A stretch of 64,000 bases of DNA from Streptomyces sulfonofaciens (GCF_014656295.1 NZ_BNCD01000002.1:496001-560000); one strand, 5' to 3'. Shown: positions 35,051-44,215, counted from the stretch's first letter. Notes: a model not told the origin generated them from the sequence alone. A program made the numbers and translations.

Positions 35051-35082
35051 GGCGGCAGGAAGGAGAGGGCCTTCCTGCCGCC
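35051..35082 (+). terminator. perfect 13-bp hairpin after ManD-ThuA-Gfo operon
   Basis: Arms 35051-35063 and 35070-35082 are exactly complementary with loop AGAGGG, beginning 36 bases past the operon's last stop. Confidence 0.8.
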
Positions 35083-35206
35083 TTCCGCTGTCCAGGCAAT
35101 GTCACTCCAATTAATCGACGAACTCCGCAGAACATGGACTCAAATTCCCCTGACAATTCATCGGATGCTGCTGACAACCAGCAAGAAGAAGGAAACCGCC
35201 CAAGGC

Positions 35207-35235
35207 GTTGACTTGATAACACACGTGGTTTTACA
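35207..35235 (+). promoter_or_regulatory. probable promoter of the GH38-like/ROK-fusion pair
   Basis: TTGACT (35207-35212) and TTACAT (35230-35235) are 17 bases apart and 34-62 bases before the GH38-like start. The surrounding 35085-35235 segment is clearly richer in A+T than its neighbours and includes the palindrome CACGTG. Confidence 0.55.
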
Positions 35236-35268
35236 TGGCGGTGACCGGCTGGACAGGGAGGGCTCCCG

Positions 35269-38200
35269 ATGCACGACCGGAGGATATCCGGCGAGGAACG
35301 CATCACCGCATTCCTCTCCGAACGGCTGAGGCCCGCGCTGTACCCGCAGCGGGTGCCGATGGACGTCAGCGCCTGGCACCACCCGGGCGAGCCGGTCCCG
35401 GTCGGCGTGGCCCTGCGCGCCGGCTACACGCCCTTCGCGGTGGGCGAGCCCTGGGGCGGGCCGTGGTCCACCACCTGGTTCCGGACCGGGGCCACGGTGC
35501 CCGAGCGCTGGGCCGGCCGCCGCGTGGACGCCCTCGTCGACCTCGGCGGCACCGCCGGCGGCCCGGGTGCTCCTGAGGGCCTCGTCCACGACGGGCACGG
35601 CACCCCGCTGCACGGGCTGCACCCGGACGGCGGCGCGGTCCCCGTCGCGCGGCGCGCCCGCGGCGGCCAGCAGGTGCGGCTGCTGATCGAGGCCGCGGCC
35701 GTACCGCCCGTCGACCCGGTGGCCGGCACCGGCCTGCACTACGGCGACCCCCTCACCGCGGGCGACCAGCCCCTCTACCGGCTGCGCGCCGCCGATCTCG
35801 CCGCGCGCGACGAGGAGGTGTGGCGGCTGCTGCACGACATGGAGACCCTGGCCGGGCTGATGCACGCCCTGCCCACCGCCCTGCCCCGCCGGGGGGAGCT
35901 CCTTATCACCCTGGAACGCGCGGTGGACGCCGTCGACCCGCGCGCCGTCGGTGCCACCGCCGCCGCGGCCCGTGCGCTGCTCGCCCCCGTACTCGCCCAC
36001 CGTGCGCACGACTCCGCGCACACGCTCGCCGTGGTCGGCCACGCGCCCGCGGGAGGTGCACCGTGCCGTCCGCTGCGCGAGGCCGTCCGCGCAGGCGCCC
36101 GCGCCTTCAGCACCCTGGCCACACTCGCCGAGGAGTATCCGGAGCTGGTCGTGGCTGCCCCCTCGGCCCAGCACCACGCCTGGATGAAGGAGCACCAGCC
36201 GCACGTCTTCGAACGCATCCGCAAGGCCGTCGCGGACGGCAACTGGGTGCCCGTGGGCGGTATGTGGGTGTCGGCCGACACGGAACTGGCCGCGGGGGAG
36301 TCGCTGGTGAGGCAGTTCGCCTACGGCCGCCGCTTCTTCCGCGACGAACTCGGCGCGGACACCGACGGGGTCTGGCTGCCGGGCGCCATGGGCGCCTCCG
36401 CTGCACTGCCGCAACTGGCCCGGCTGGCCGGCGCCCGCTGGCTGCTCACCCGCCGCCCCGCGCCCGGCCAGGTACCCGCCCCGCCGCACCACACCTTCCG
36501 CTGGGAGGGCATCGACGGCAGCACCCTCTTCACCCACCTGGCACCCGGCGGCGCCGAGGACGGCACGCTCACCGCCACCGCGGCAGCACAGGCCGTCGCC
36601 GGCTCCGCCGACGGGGGCCGCGCCCCCCGCTCCCTGCTGCCCCTCGGCCGTCCCGGCGCCGTCCCGGACCGCGCCGCGCTGGAGCGCGCCCGCCGCCTCG
36701 CCGACCTGGACGGCGCCCCGCGGGTGACGATGCGGCACCCGGGTCCGTTCTTCCGCGCGGCCGAGGACGAGTACCCCGCCGCCCCCCTGTGGCGAGGCGA
36801 ACTCGACCTCGCGCCGCACCGCGGCGGCTACACCAGCCAGGCCCGCACCAAGCGCGCCAACCGGCTGAGCGAGGCCCTGCTGCACGAGGCCGAGCTGTGG
36901 TGCGCGACGGCCGCCGTACGGCACGGCACCGGCTACCCGTACGACGAGCTCGACGCGGCCTGGAAGCAGGTACTGCTGCTGCAGAGCGACGACATCCTCT
37001 CCGGTGCCGGCACCGCCTGGGTGCACGCCGACGCCGAGGCCGCGCACCGCCTGGTGCGGCGCAGGCTCGAACGGCTCATCCGGCGCGCGGCAGGCGAGCC
37101 GGACGGCAGCACCGTCCTCAACCCCGCCCCGCACCCGCGCCGCGAGGTCGTCGTCCTCCCCCCGGGCGCCGGGAGCGGCACCGGACCCGTACCCGCCGGG
37201 GCGCAACCGCTGCCCGACGGCGGCCTCGCCGTCCTCGCCGAGGCCCCCGGGCTCGGGGCGGGCCCCGCCTGCCTCCCCCTCGGGGACACCGCTCCCGTGA
37301 GCGTGCGCACCGCTCCCGACGGCGGCCACCTCCTCGACAACGGCCTGCTGCGGGTGCACATCGACCCGCACGGCCTCGTGCGGTCCGTGCGCGAACTCGC
37401 CTCCGGGCGCGAGGCCATCGCGCCCGGCGCCGCGGGCAACCTGCTCCAACTGCACCGCGACGACCCCGGCCGCGGCACGGCCCGCGACCTCGACCCGCGC
37501 TACCGCGGCACCGCCCGCGACCTGGACCGCGCCGACCGCGTCACGGTACGCGCCCACGGCCCGCTGCTGGCCACCGTCCGGGTGGCGCGCGGCACCGGGC
37601 GGTCCACCTTCGTCCAGGACCTGAGCCTCACCGCGGGCGGCCGCGCCCTGACCATCGACACCGAGGTCGACTGGCGCGAGCGGGACACCGTCCTCAAATG
37701 CGCCTGGCCGCTCGACGTACACGCCGAACACAGCAGGGCCGGAGTGCAGTTCGGCCATGTCGCACGCCCCACGCACGAGAACACCGACCGGGACCTGGCC
37801 CGGCACGAGATGGCCGCGCACCGCTGGATCCACGTCGGCGAGCACGGCTTCGGCATCGCCCTGGCCACCGACGCGGCCGCGGGTTACGACGTCAGCCGCC
37901 GCACCCGCCACGACGGCGGCACCACCACCGTGCTGCGCACCACCCTGCTGCGCGCACCCTCCCGCCCCGACCCGGGCGCCGACCGAGGCCACCACCGCTT
38001 CCGGCACGCCCTGCGGCCCGCCGCGACCACCGGCGACGCGCGCGACACCGGCCACGCCCTGTGCCGTCCGCTGCGCCCGGGCCCCGCCGACCCGCCGGGA
38101 CCACCGCTGGTCGCCGTCGACAACCCCGACGTCGTCATCGAGACCGTCAAACTCGCCGACGACCGCAGCGGCGACGTCGTCGTGCGCCTCCACGAGTCGC

Positions 38201-38403
38201 GCGGCGGCCGGGCTGCCACCCGGCTCACGGTCGCCTGCGCGGCCTCTGCCGTCCACGAGACCGACCTCCTGGAGGAGCGGCGCGCGGAGCACCGGCTCTC
38301 CGGCGGCCGAGTCCGCCTCGTCCTGCGGCCCTTCCAGATCCTCACGCTGCGCCTGGTACGCGGCCCCGGACCGTCGCACCTGCCCGAGGAGCGCGGTGCC
38401 TGA
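35269..38403 (+). CDS. GH38 alpha-mannosidase homologue lacking the catalytic/zinc residues (probable pseudoenzyme)
   Basis: The 1044-residue product aligns along its length with bacterial GH38 alpha-mannosidases: the N-terminal GGPWSTTWFR block, LREAVRAGARAFSTLATLAEEYPEL, QHHAWMKEHQPHVFERIRKAV, WVPVGGMWV, HHTFRWEGIDGSTLFTHL, HRGGYTSQARTKRANRLSEALL and the C-terminal beta domains. Four positions are changed. In GHAHID the zinc His and Asp become Pro260 and Gly262 (GHAPAGG). The nucleophile Asp of WLPDSFGY becomes Gly372 (WLPGAMGA). The third-ligand His of HQFHDILPG becomes Asp574 (LQSDDILSG). Hydrolysis by the known mechanism is therefore not expected, yet the frame is open and Streptomyces-like. 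I infer a sugar-binding or sensing role. The next gene starts inside its last codons, so the two are co-translated. Confidence 0.82.
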   Translation: MHDRRISGEERITAFLSERLRPALYPQRVPMDVSAWHHPGEPVPVGVALRAGYTPFAVGEPWGGPWSTTWFRTGATVPERWAGRRVDALVDLGGTAGGPGAPEGLVHDGHGTPLHGLHPDGGAVPVARRARGGQQVRLLIEAAAVPPVDPVAGTGLHYGDPLTAGDQPLYRLRAADLAARDEEVWRLLHDMETLAGLMHALPTALPRRGELLITLERAVDAVDPRAVGATAAAARALLAPVLAHRAHDSAHTLAVVGHAPAGGAPCRPLREAVRAGARAFSTLATLAEEYPELVVAAPSAQHHAWMKEHQPHVFERIRKAVADGNWVPVGGMWVSADTELAAGESLVRQFAYGRRFFRDELGADTDGVWLPGAMGASAALPQLARLAGARWLLTRRPAPGQVPAPPHHTFRWEGIDGSTLFTHLAPGGAEDGTLTATAAAQAVAGSADGGRAPRSLLPLGRPGAVPDRAALERARRLADLDGAPRVTMRHPGPFFRAAEDEYPAAPLWRGELDLAPHRGGYTSQARTKRANRLSEALLHEAELWCATAAVRHGTGYPYDELDAAWKQVLLLQSDDILSGAGTAWVHADAEAAHRLVRRRLERLIRRAAGEPDGSTVLNPAPHPRREVVVLPPGAGSGTGPVPAGAQPLPDGGLAVLAEAPGLGAGPACLPLGDTAPVSVRTAPDGGHLLDNGLLRVHIDPHGLVRSVRELASGREAIAPGAAGNLLQLHRDDPGRGTARDLDPRYRGTARDLDRADRVTVRAHGPLLATVRVARGTGRSTFVQDLSLTAGGRALTIDTEVDWRERDTVLKCAWPLDVHAEHSRAGVQFGHVARPTHENTDRDLARHEMAAHRWIHVGEHGFGIALATDAAAGYDVSRRTRHDGGTTTVLRTTLLRAPSRPDPGADRGHHRFRHALRPAATTGDARDTGHALCRPLRPGPADPPGPPLVAVDNPDVVIETVKLADDRSGDVVVRLHESRGGRAATRLTVACAASAVHETDLLEERRAEHRLSGGRVRLVLRPFQILTLRLVRGPGPSHLPEERGA

Positions 38404-40645
38404 CGCGCAGCCGGCCGGCGGCCTGCCGCCCGAGGCCCACGCCCGACTGCGCAGGTGGGCGCAGCAGGACGGACCCATGACCACCCGGGCCCGTGTCGTC
38501 CTGCTCGCCGCCCAGGGCCTGCGGGACGCCGAGATAGCGCGGCGCCTCGGCGTGTCCCGGCAGACCGTGGGAACCTGGCGGCACCGCTGGCAGGGCGCGG
38601 GCCTGGCCGGCCTGCGGCAGCGGCCGCGCACCGGACGCCCCGCCACCGTCGACGAGGCCGAGGTCGTCACCCGCACCCTCCTCGCGCCCGGCGGCAGCGG
38701 CGCCAGCCGTGCCATCGCCCGCGAGGTCGGCCTCTCGCACGCCACCGTGGCGGCCATCCGCCGCCGCTGGCGGCTGGCCCCCGACGGGCCGCCCGCACCC
38801 CACGTGCCCACCAGGCCGCCGCTGCCCGGCGCCGACATCTGGGTGATGGGGCTCTACGTCGACCAGCAGCGGGCCGTGCTGCTCGCCGGGACCCGGCCGG
38901 CTGCCTCGGGGCCCGCCACGGCCGCCGCGGTGATCGGCGAGGACGTGCTCGACGGGCTCGACCGCGCCCTGGACGCGGTGCGCGGCACGGCCGTGCCGCG
39001 CACCGCCACCGGGGCCGACGGCACCCAGGCCCTCATCCGGTACCTCGCGGCGGCCGCCGAGCACCACCCGGACATCGCCCTGCACGCCGTGACCCTGTGG
39101 GACACCGCCCAGGACACCGCACGGCGGACGCACCAGGAAGCGGACGCCGCACGGACCCGGCCCCCGGCCGCAGCCGGCCGGGTCACCTTCCACCAGTTGC
39201 CAGCCCGCTCCACCTGGCGCGGCTTCCTGCACGCCATGATCGCGCTGGACGGCACCAGCCACCCCGAGTCGTCCCGGCGCGTCTACCTCGACCTGACCAG
39301 CGCCCTGGAGCGGCACGGCGCGGTGCGCGGCGCAGGACCGTACGCGCCGGTGTGCTGGCTGCGTGGACACGTCGCCGAGCACCTGCGGGCCCTGCGCACC
39401 GGTGCGGGCGCCGCGCGCCGGGGTGCGTCGAGCGGCGTCAACCAGATCGACCTCGGTTCCTTCAACGAGTGCGTGGTCATCGAGACCGTGCGGCTCTCCG
39501 GCAGCATCACCCGCGGCGAGATCGCCCACCGCACCGGCCTCACCCAGCAGTCGGTCTCCCGGATCGCCCGTTCGCTGCTGGACCGCGGCATCCTCGTCGA
39601 GGACGCGCAGCGGCGCGCCACCTCGGGCAAGCCCCGCACTCCGGTGCGGCTGTGCGGCACCGCGGCGCACGCGCTCGGCCTGCACATCGACCCGGAGGTG
39701 CTCACCGCCGTCGTCATCGACCTCGACGGCTCGCTGGTGTGCACCTGCACCCGGCCGGTGAGCGCCGAGATCGAGCCCGGCGAGTTCGTCGGCCAGGCCG
39801 TCGCCCTCGCCAGGGAGGCGCTGGAGAACGCGCGCGGCGCGGTCCGCGACGACGGCTTCCTCGGCATCGGGGTGGCCGTGCCCGGCCCGGTGGACATCGC
39901 CTCCGGCACGGTCCTCGCTCCGCCGCTGCTCTCCGCCTGGGACGACCTGCCGCTGCTGTACCTCCTCAAGGACCACTTCCCCTGCCCGGTCATCATCGAG
40001 AAGGACTCGCTCGCGGCCGCGGCGGGGGAGCGGTGGATCGGCCGCGACCGCAGGGCCCGTGACTTCGCCTACCTCTACCTCGGCACCGGGGTGGGGTCGG
40101 GGCTCTACCTGAACGGCGACCTGTACCGCGGGGTGAGCGCCAACGCCGGGGAGTTCGGGCAACTGTGCGCCCTGGCACTCCACCGGGTCGACGCGGACGG
40201 CCGGCCCGAGATCCTGCCGGAGTGCAACCCCCCGGTCTCCGTGACCGGCCTCGCCGCACGCGGCGGCCTGCGCGCCCCGGGCGCGGCGCTCGGCAGCACG
40301 GCGGCCTACCGCGCCGTGGGGCGGGCGGCGGCCGCCGGCGACCCGGCCGCCGTGGCCGCGCTGCGGGAGGTGGCGGGGGCGGTGGGCCGCGGTGCGCTCG
40401 GCCTGGTCGACCTGCTCGACATCGACCTGCTCGTGCTCGGCGGCCCGTTCTTCACCGAGGACGTCGCGGAGTTCTACCTCGACGAGATCGGCCGGACGGT
40501 CAACGACTTCCCGACCGCACGACGGCTGCGCCGCGTGGAGGTGGAACGCTCGGTGCTCAGCGCCGAGGCCGCCGCGGTCGGCGCCGCGTCCACCATCTTC
40601 CACGCGACGTTCGCCCCCCGCCTGCGGGGCCGCGCCCGGGGCTGA
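38396..40645 (+). CDS. IS630-transposase-like HTH/decayed core fused to a ROK-family regulator
   Basis: The 749-residue protein has three parts. Residues about 10-130 resemble the DNA-binding end of IS630-family transposases: RARVVLLAAQGLRDAEIARRLGVSRQTVGTWRHRW, GRPATVDEAEV and a second helix-turn-helix REVGLSHATVAAIRRRW. Residues about 147-340 keep the outline of that transposase core (DIWVMGLYVDQQRAVLLAG, TWRGFLHAMI), but the acidic DDE blocks (DEKSQ, LDNYATH) are missing. Residues about 347-740 are a full ROK regulator: winged helix SGSITRGEIAHRTGLTQQSVSRIARSLLDRGIL, then the sugar-kinase-like fold with GIGVAVPGPVDIASG, EKDSLAAAAGE and YLGTGVGSGLYL. The usual GH...CxCGxxGCxE zinc site is absent (GEFGQLCAL). 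The GTG at 38396 lies eight bases inside the GH38-like gene and follows GAGGAG. It is probably a sugar-responsive DNA-binding regulator. Confidence 0.85.
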   Translation: MPDAQPAGGLPPEAHARLRRWAQQDGPMTTRARVVLLAAQGLRDAEIARRLGVSRQTVGTWRHRWQGAGLAGLRQRPRTGRPATVDEAEVVTRTLLAPGGSGASRAIAREVGLSHATVAAIRRRWRLAPDGPPAPHVPTRPPLPGADIWVMGLYVDQQRAVLLAGTRPAASGPATAAAVIGEDVLDGLDRALDAVRGTAVPRTATGADGTQALIRYLAAAAEHHPDIALHAVTLWDTAQDTARRTHQEADAARTRPPAAAGRVTFHQLPARSTWRGFLHAMIALDGTSHPESSRRVYLDLTSALERHGAVRGAGPYAPVCWLRGHVAEHLRALRTGAGAARRGASSGVNQIDLGSFNECVVIETVRLSGSITRGEIAHRTGLTQQSVSRIARSLLDRGILVEDAQRRATSGKPRTPVRLCGTAAHALGLHIDPEVLTAVVIDLDGSLVCTCTRPVSAEIEPGEFVGQAVALAREALENARGAVRDDGFLGIGVAVPGPVDIASGTVLAPPLLSAWDDLPLLYLLKDHFPCPVIIEKDSLAAAAGERWIGRDRRARDFAYLYLGTGVGSGLYLNGDLYRGVSANAGEFGQLCALALHRVDADGRPEILPECNPPVSVTGLAARGGLRAPGAALGSTAAYRAVGRAAAAGDPAAVAALREVAGAVGRGALGLVDLLDIDLLVLGGPFFTEDVAEFYLDEIGRTVNDFPTARRLRRVEVERSVLSAEAAAVGAASTIFHATFAPRLRGRARG

Positions 40646-40661
40646 GGACGCGGCACACGGC

Positions 40662-40698
40662 CGGGGCGGGCCCCGGGAAGGCCCCGGGGCCCGCCCCG
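40662..40698. terminator. perfect 16-bp hairpin between convergent genes
   Basis: Arms 40662-40677 and 40683-40698 are exactly complementary with a 5-base loop. It separates the ROK-fusion gene (+) from the GH71/GH99-like gene (-). Confidence 0.8.
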
Positions 40699-40756
40699 CA
40701 CCGGGGGCCGGCGGCCGGCGGGCGGAAGCGGTGTGCCGGCGCGCGCCACCGGCCCA

Positions 40757-42025
40757 CTACACGACCGGCTTGGTCGGCCGGGTCGCGGTCAGCGGTATCC
40801 GGCCCTTCAGCATCCGGCCGCCGTCCGCGGTGAGCCGCAGGTAGTAGTCGGACGAGCAGGCGGTGCCGTCCTCGTCGAGGGCGCGGTACCCGGCACCGGC
40901 CGGCACGTCCGCCGCGGTCGCGGCGGTCTTGGCGATCTGGTTGCTCTCGTTGTACTCGTCGAACATGGAGATGTAGATGCCGGCCGCCTTCAGGCCCACC
41001 ATGTTGTAGAACTGGCGCCACATCAGGTCGCCGTGCGCGCGGTGCCCGGACTGCAGGTCACCGGGGATCACACAGGGCTGGTAGTCGATGCCGTGCGCGT
41101 CGCAGTCGGCCTTGTCGGGTGTGTTGACGTCCCGCAGGAACCGGTCGGCCCCCGCGGTGTCGGAGATCCTGCCGACCATCCACGGCGAGATCATGTGGAA
41201 GCCGTGGTACACGTCCGAGAAGCCGGGCCGGGAGTCCTCGGTGCCGGTGCGCCAGTGGGTGGGCACACCGCCGATCAGGTAGACCCCCTGGCCCTTGAAC
41301 CAGTTGACCACGTCGAGGCACTGCGCGGGCGCGAAGGGCCGGCCGTCGTCGTCGAAGCCGAAGCCCCAGATGCACACCACCGGCTTGCCGTTCTGCCTGG
41401 CGTACGCGCCGGACGCGGTGTGCGCCCGCATCTTCGACGTCCAGTCGTCCTTGATCTGCGACTGCATGGCGGTCCAGCCGGTGACGTCGTACATGATGTA
41501 GAACTTCCGGCCGTACGCCTCGGCGGCCTTGCGCACCTTCTGCGCCATGGCGTCCCGGGTGGGGTCCTCGGGACTGAACGGGTTGAAGCGCTGCAGGGCC
41601 GCGGTGTCGCAGTCGTTCTCCCGCATCCAGCGGAAGTGGGTGTCCACCGTCTGGTCGTCCCAGGAGGAGAACAGGGCGGCCGCCCGCCCGCTGTTCAGGC
41701 TGCCGTAGTCGGTCGGGTAGACGTTCTGGTACTCGCTGATGTCCGGCCAGGACGTGATCCCGGAGTTGGACGGCGAGGGAGCCCGGCCCATGTCCTTGCT
41801 CCAGTGCCACCAGCCGTTGATGGGGGCGCCGTCGCCGCCGCAGGCGAACCAGCCCTGGTAGCCGACGGTGATCTTGCCTACCACATCGCCCACGGGGCTC
41901 GCGGCGGGCGCGTCGGCCGTGCCGGGTACGGGGGCCGCTTCGGCCTGCCGGCCGGCGACGGTACCGGCGGCACCTGCGGTGGCGGCCAGTGCGGAGGCCA
42001 GTAACGTGCGTCGATCGATGCTCAC
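40757..42025 (-). CDS. Tat-exported GH71/GH99-like glycoside hydrolase
   Basis: A twin-arginine signal (DRRTLLASALAATAGAAG) is followed by a barrel with VGKITVGYQGWFACGGDGAPINGWWHWS, FRWMRENDCDTAALQRF, FYIMYDVTGW, KPVVCIWGFGFDDDGRPF and YISMFDEYNESNQI. This layout is that of the GH71/GH99-like group, whose characterised members cut alpha-1,3-glucan (GH71) or release glucosyl-mannose from alpha-mannan (GH99). I cannot tell which activity applies. The GTG at 42025 follows GGAGGAATTCTTCC. It is transcribed alone, with the promoter in the 423-base interval upstream. Confidence 0.75.
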   Translation of the reverse strand: MSIDRRTLLASALAATAGAAGTVAGRQAEAAPVPGTADAPAASPVGDVVGKITVGYQGWFACGGDGAPINGWWHWSKDMGRAPSPSNSGITSWPDISEYQNVYPTDYGSLNSGRAAALFSSWDDQTVDTHFRWMRENDCDTAALQRFNPFSPEDPTRDAMAQKVRKAAEAYGRKFYIMYDVTGWTAMQSQIKDDWTSKMRAHTASGAYARQNGKPVVCIWGFGFDDDGRPFAPAQCLDVVNWFKGQGVYLIGGVPTHWRTGTEDSRPGFSDVYHGFHMISPWMVGRISDTAGADRFLRDVNTPDKADCDAHGIDYQPCVIPGDLQSGHRAHGDLMWRQFYNMVGLKAAGIYISMFDEYNESNQIAKTAATAADVPAGAGYRALDEDGTACSSDYYLRLTADGGRMLKGRIPLTATRPTKPVV

Positions 42026-42448
42026 GGAAGAATTCCTCCATCGCTTCTGCCGGGCATGCGCCGATCACATTCCGGGCTCGGGGGACGGCGTCATGGGGGA
42101 CGGCCCGAAGAGGTGGGGGAACGTCAGGCGGCGGCAGCTCCGCCTACTCCTCCGGGCGTGCTGCGAAAATAAGGCCCGCGGTGTTCCCGTGGCAAGACCC
42201 CGGAAATACGGGAAAGCAGAACCCAAAACCTGCTGTGACCAGGTGTCATGTCAGTCTGCTTTTTTTCCGATTTCCGGTTCCTGCGCATTGTGGAAGGTGC
42301 CTTGCACATATCGGCCGGGTGCTGCGGCGGCCGGTGGGAAGAGCCGTGCGGAAACGGGCGCGGGGGTGCGGGCGCAAGGCCCGCACCCCCTGGGTGCGCA
42401 TACCGCCGGCGCGGTTGCAGGACCGGCAGGACCGGCAGGACCGGTGGA
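42026..42448. other. intergenic interval between two secreted-protein genes
   Basis: No gene is supportable here. The left part (about 42130-42320) is richer in A+T, with a T8 run at 42262-42269, and must hold the promoter of the GH71/GH99-like gene. The right part holds the terminator at 42362-42390. Confidence 0.6.
42362..42390 (-). terminator. perfect 12-bp hairpin after beta-helix gene
   Basis: Arms 42362-42373 and 42379-42390 are exactly complementary with loop GCAAG, starting 59 bases past the stop of the beta-helix gene on the minus strand. Confidence 0.75.
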
Positions 42449-44215
42449 TCAGGGATAGCTGACCACGTTGGCCACCGTGCCGTTCTTGTCGGCCGGACCG
42501 CCCGTGTCGTTGATGACGTGGGTGATGCTCCCCGCGCCGCCGCCCAGCGAGACGGCGACCATGTCGTGGAACACCACCCCGGGAGCGTCGGGCACCTCGA
42601 AGGCGCGGTCCGCGCTGACCGAGTCGTTGACGTTGAAGAAGCAGTAGCTGCCCAGGCCGTATGCCTCGTGGTGCTGCACCGAGTCCGCGACCTTGTAGGC
42701 GGCGTACCCCTTGGTGTCACCGTTCATCCAGGCGCTCTGGTCCGGCGGGTCGTACGGCATCTCGTTCTGGAAGAAGTACGTTCTGCCGTTCTCGCCGTTC
42801 CAGGTCACCTGGTACTTCTGGTAGTGCTCCACGAACAGGCCGTACATGGTGACGTCGTCGCCGTTGACGACCAGCCCCTGGTCGGCGGTGTTGGAGTCCC
42901 AGCCGACGCCGTCGCCGTGGTCGGCCCGCCAGATCCACGTGTGGTCGCCGATCACGTCGGAGCTGTTCACCGTGAGGCTGGTGGTCGCCTTGCCGACCCC
43001 CGCGCCGCCGACCCGGAAGAACACGTCGTGCAGGGCGGTCGGATCGGCGGAGTGGTCCGCGCTGGAGCCCTCGGGGCCGACCTCCATCAGCTCGTCGGAG
43101 TTCGTGGTGCCCGCGTCGATGAGCAGCCCGGCGAGCTGCACCCCGTCGACGTCGTCCACCGACACGGCCGTGATGCCGCCGTCGGGGACGAGCGTGGCGA
43201 GTCCGAGTCCGAGCACCACCGTGTCCGGCTTGCTGACGTGCAGTGTCCGGTCGAGGTGGTAGACACCCGGCGTGACGAGCAGGTGCTTGCCCGCGTCCAG
43301 CGCCGCGTTCATGTCCTCGGCCGTGGCCCCCGGCTTGGCGATGTAGAAGTCGTCCAGCGGGATCGACGTGCCCTCGGGCGTGCCCGAGGACCAGGACGTA
43401 CCGGCGGAGTCGGTGCGCACACCGGGTACGAACACCTTCCAGGCGCCCGAGTCGTCGACGTACAGGAACGGCTTCTCGCGGGAGACCGGGGTCTGGTCGA
43501 CGCGGGTGTACGGCGGCTTGGGGAAGTCGCCGGCGGGTGCGTTCTCCGCGCCCACGAAGACCATGTTCCAGTTGGACCCGGTCCAGCCGCCCCACTCGGT
43601 GTTCCTGGACAGCCACTGCTGCTGGGAACCCGAGTTCACCGTGCCGTCGACCTTGGTGTCGGCCAGCAGGCCGCCGCTCGACCAGCCGCCGTCGTCGAGT
43701 TGCAGGTCGCCCTTGACGTGCATGCGGCGGTACGGGGCAGCCTGGGACACCGCCCAGCGGTCGCCGCCGCCGGTGGGGTTGACGGCGAGGTTCTCGGCGT
43801 CGCGCCAGAAGTTCTGCGTGGCGTTGCCGTCGAACCAGTCCGCCTCCGCGTGCACCGCGCCGTTGACGGTGGTGTCGTCCGGGGACAGGCCGAGCCCGGC
43901 GACCTCGGTGTAGAAGCCGACGTTGGCGTCGGCGTCGTAGGTGCCCGGCTTGAACAGCAGCGCCTGGCGCTCCTGCCCGAACTGGTTCGTCTCCTGCTGC
44001 TTGAAGACGCTGTCGAGTTTGCCCTGGATCTCGTCCTTGGACATCGAGGGGTCGAAGACGGCGACGTTCGGACCGAGGTCCGGGTCGCCCTCGGCGGCGT
44101 CGGCGCTCTGCATGCTCACGGCCGCGGCACCCGCTCCGAGGAGCACGGCGAACGCGGCGGCACAGCGGGCCAGCCTGCGGCCCCTCCTGTGGTCGCCCTT
44201 GACGCGTGGGAACAT
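42449..44215 (-). CDS. secreted parallel beta-helix protein (GH55-like / pectate-lyase fold)
   Basis: A signal peptide (ARCAAAFAVLLGAGAAAVSMQSADA) leads into a ~550-residue protein whose repeated short beta strands (ALLFKPGTYDADANVGFYTEVAGLGLSP, HLLVTPGVYHLDRTLHVSKPDTVVLGLGLATL, VQLAGLLIDAG) indicate a right-handed parallel beta-helix. Proteins with this sequence pattern are often misnamed adenylyl cyclase or coagulation-factor-domain proteins in Streptomyces. The closest enzyme type I can name is the GH55-like beta-1,3-glucanase fold, but I cannot identify catalytic residues with confidence. It follows the GH18 gene by 13 bases with a GAGGGGG ribosome site, so they share an mRNA. Confidence 0.7.
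   Translation of the reverse strand: MFPRVKGDHRRGRRLARCAAAFAVLLGAGAAAVSMQSADAAEGDPDLGPNVAVFDPSMSKDEIQGKLDSVFKQQETNQFGQERQALLFKPGTYDADANVGFYTEVAGLGLSPDDTTVNGAVHAEADWFDGNATQNFWRDAENLAVNPTGGGDRWAVSQAAPYRRMHVKGDLQLDDGGWSSGGLLADTKVDGTVNSGSQQQWLSRNTEWGGWTGSNWNMVFVGAENAPAGDFPKPPYTRVDQTPVSREKPFLYVDDSGAWKVFVPGVRTDSAGTSWSSGTPEGTSIPLDDFYIAKPGATAEDMNAALDAGKHLLVTPGVYHLDRTLHVSKPDTVVLGLGLATLVPDGGITAVSVDDVDGVQLAGLLIDAGTTNSDELMEVGPEGSSADHSADPTALHDVFFRVGGAGVGKATTSLTVNSSDVIGDHTWIWRADHGDGVGWDSNTADQGLVVNGDDVTMYGLFVEHYQKYQVTWNGENGRTYFFQNEMPYDPPDQSAWMNGDTKGYAAYKVADSVQHHEAYGLGSYCFFNVNDSVSADRAFEVPDAPGVVFHDMVAVSLGGGAGSITHVINDTGGPADKNGTVANVVSYP

Noticed and set aside
35158..38838. 1226-codon minus-strand ORF opposite the GH38-like gene
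   Set aside because: A high-GC shadow of the sense gene: no domains, repetitive Gly/Val/Arg composition, no upstream signals.
38396..39440. An active insertion sequence next to the ROK gene
   Set aside because: The transposase core lacks its acidic residues, no terminal inverted repeats or target duplication were seen, and the frame continues into ROK.
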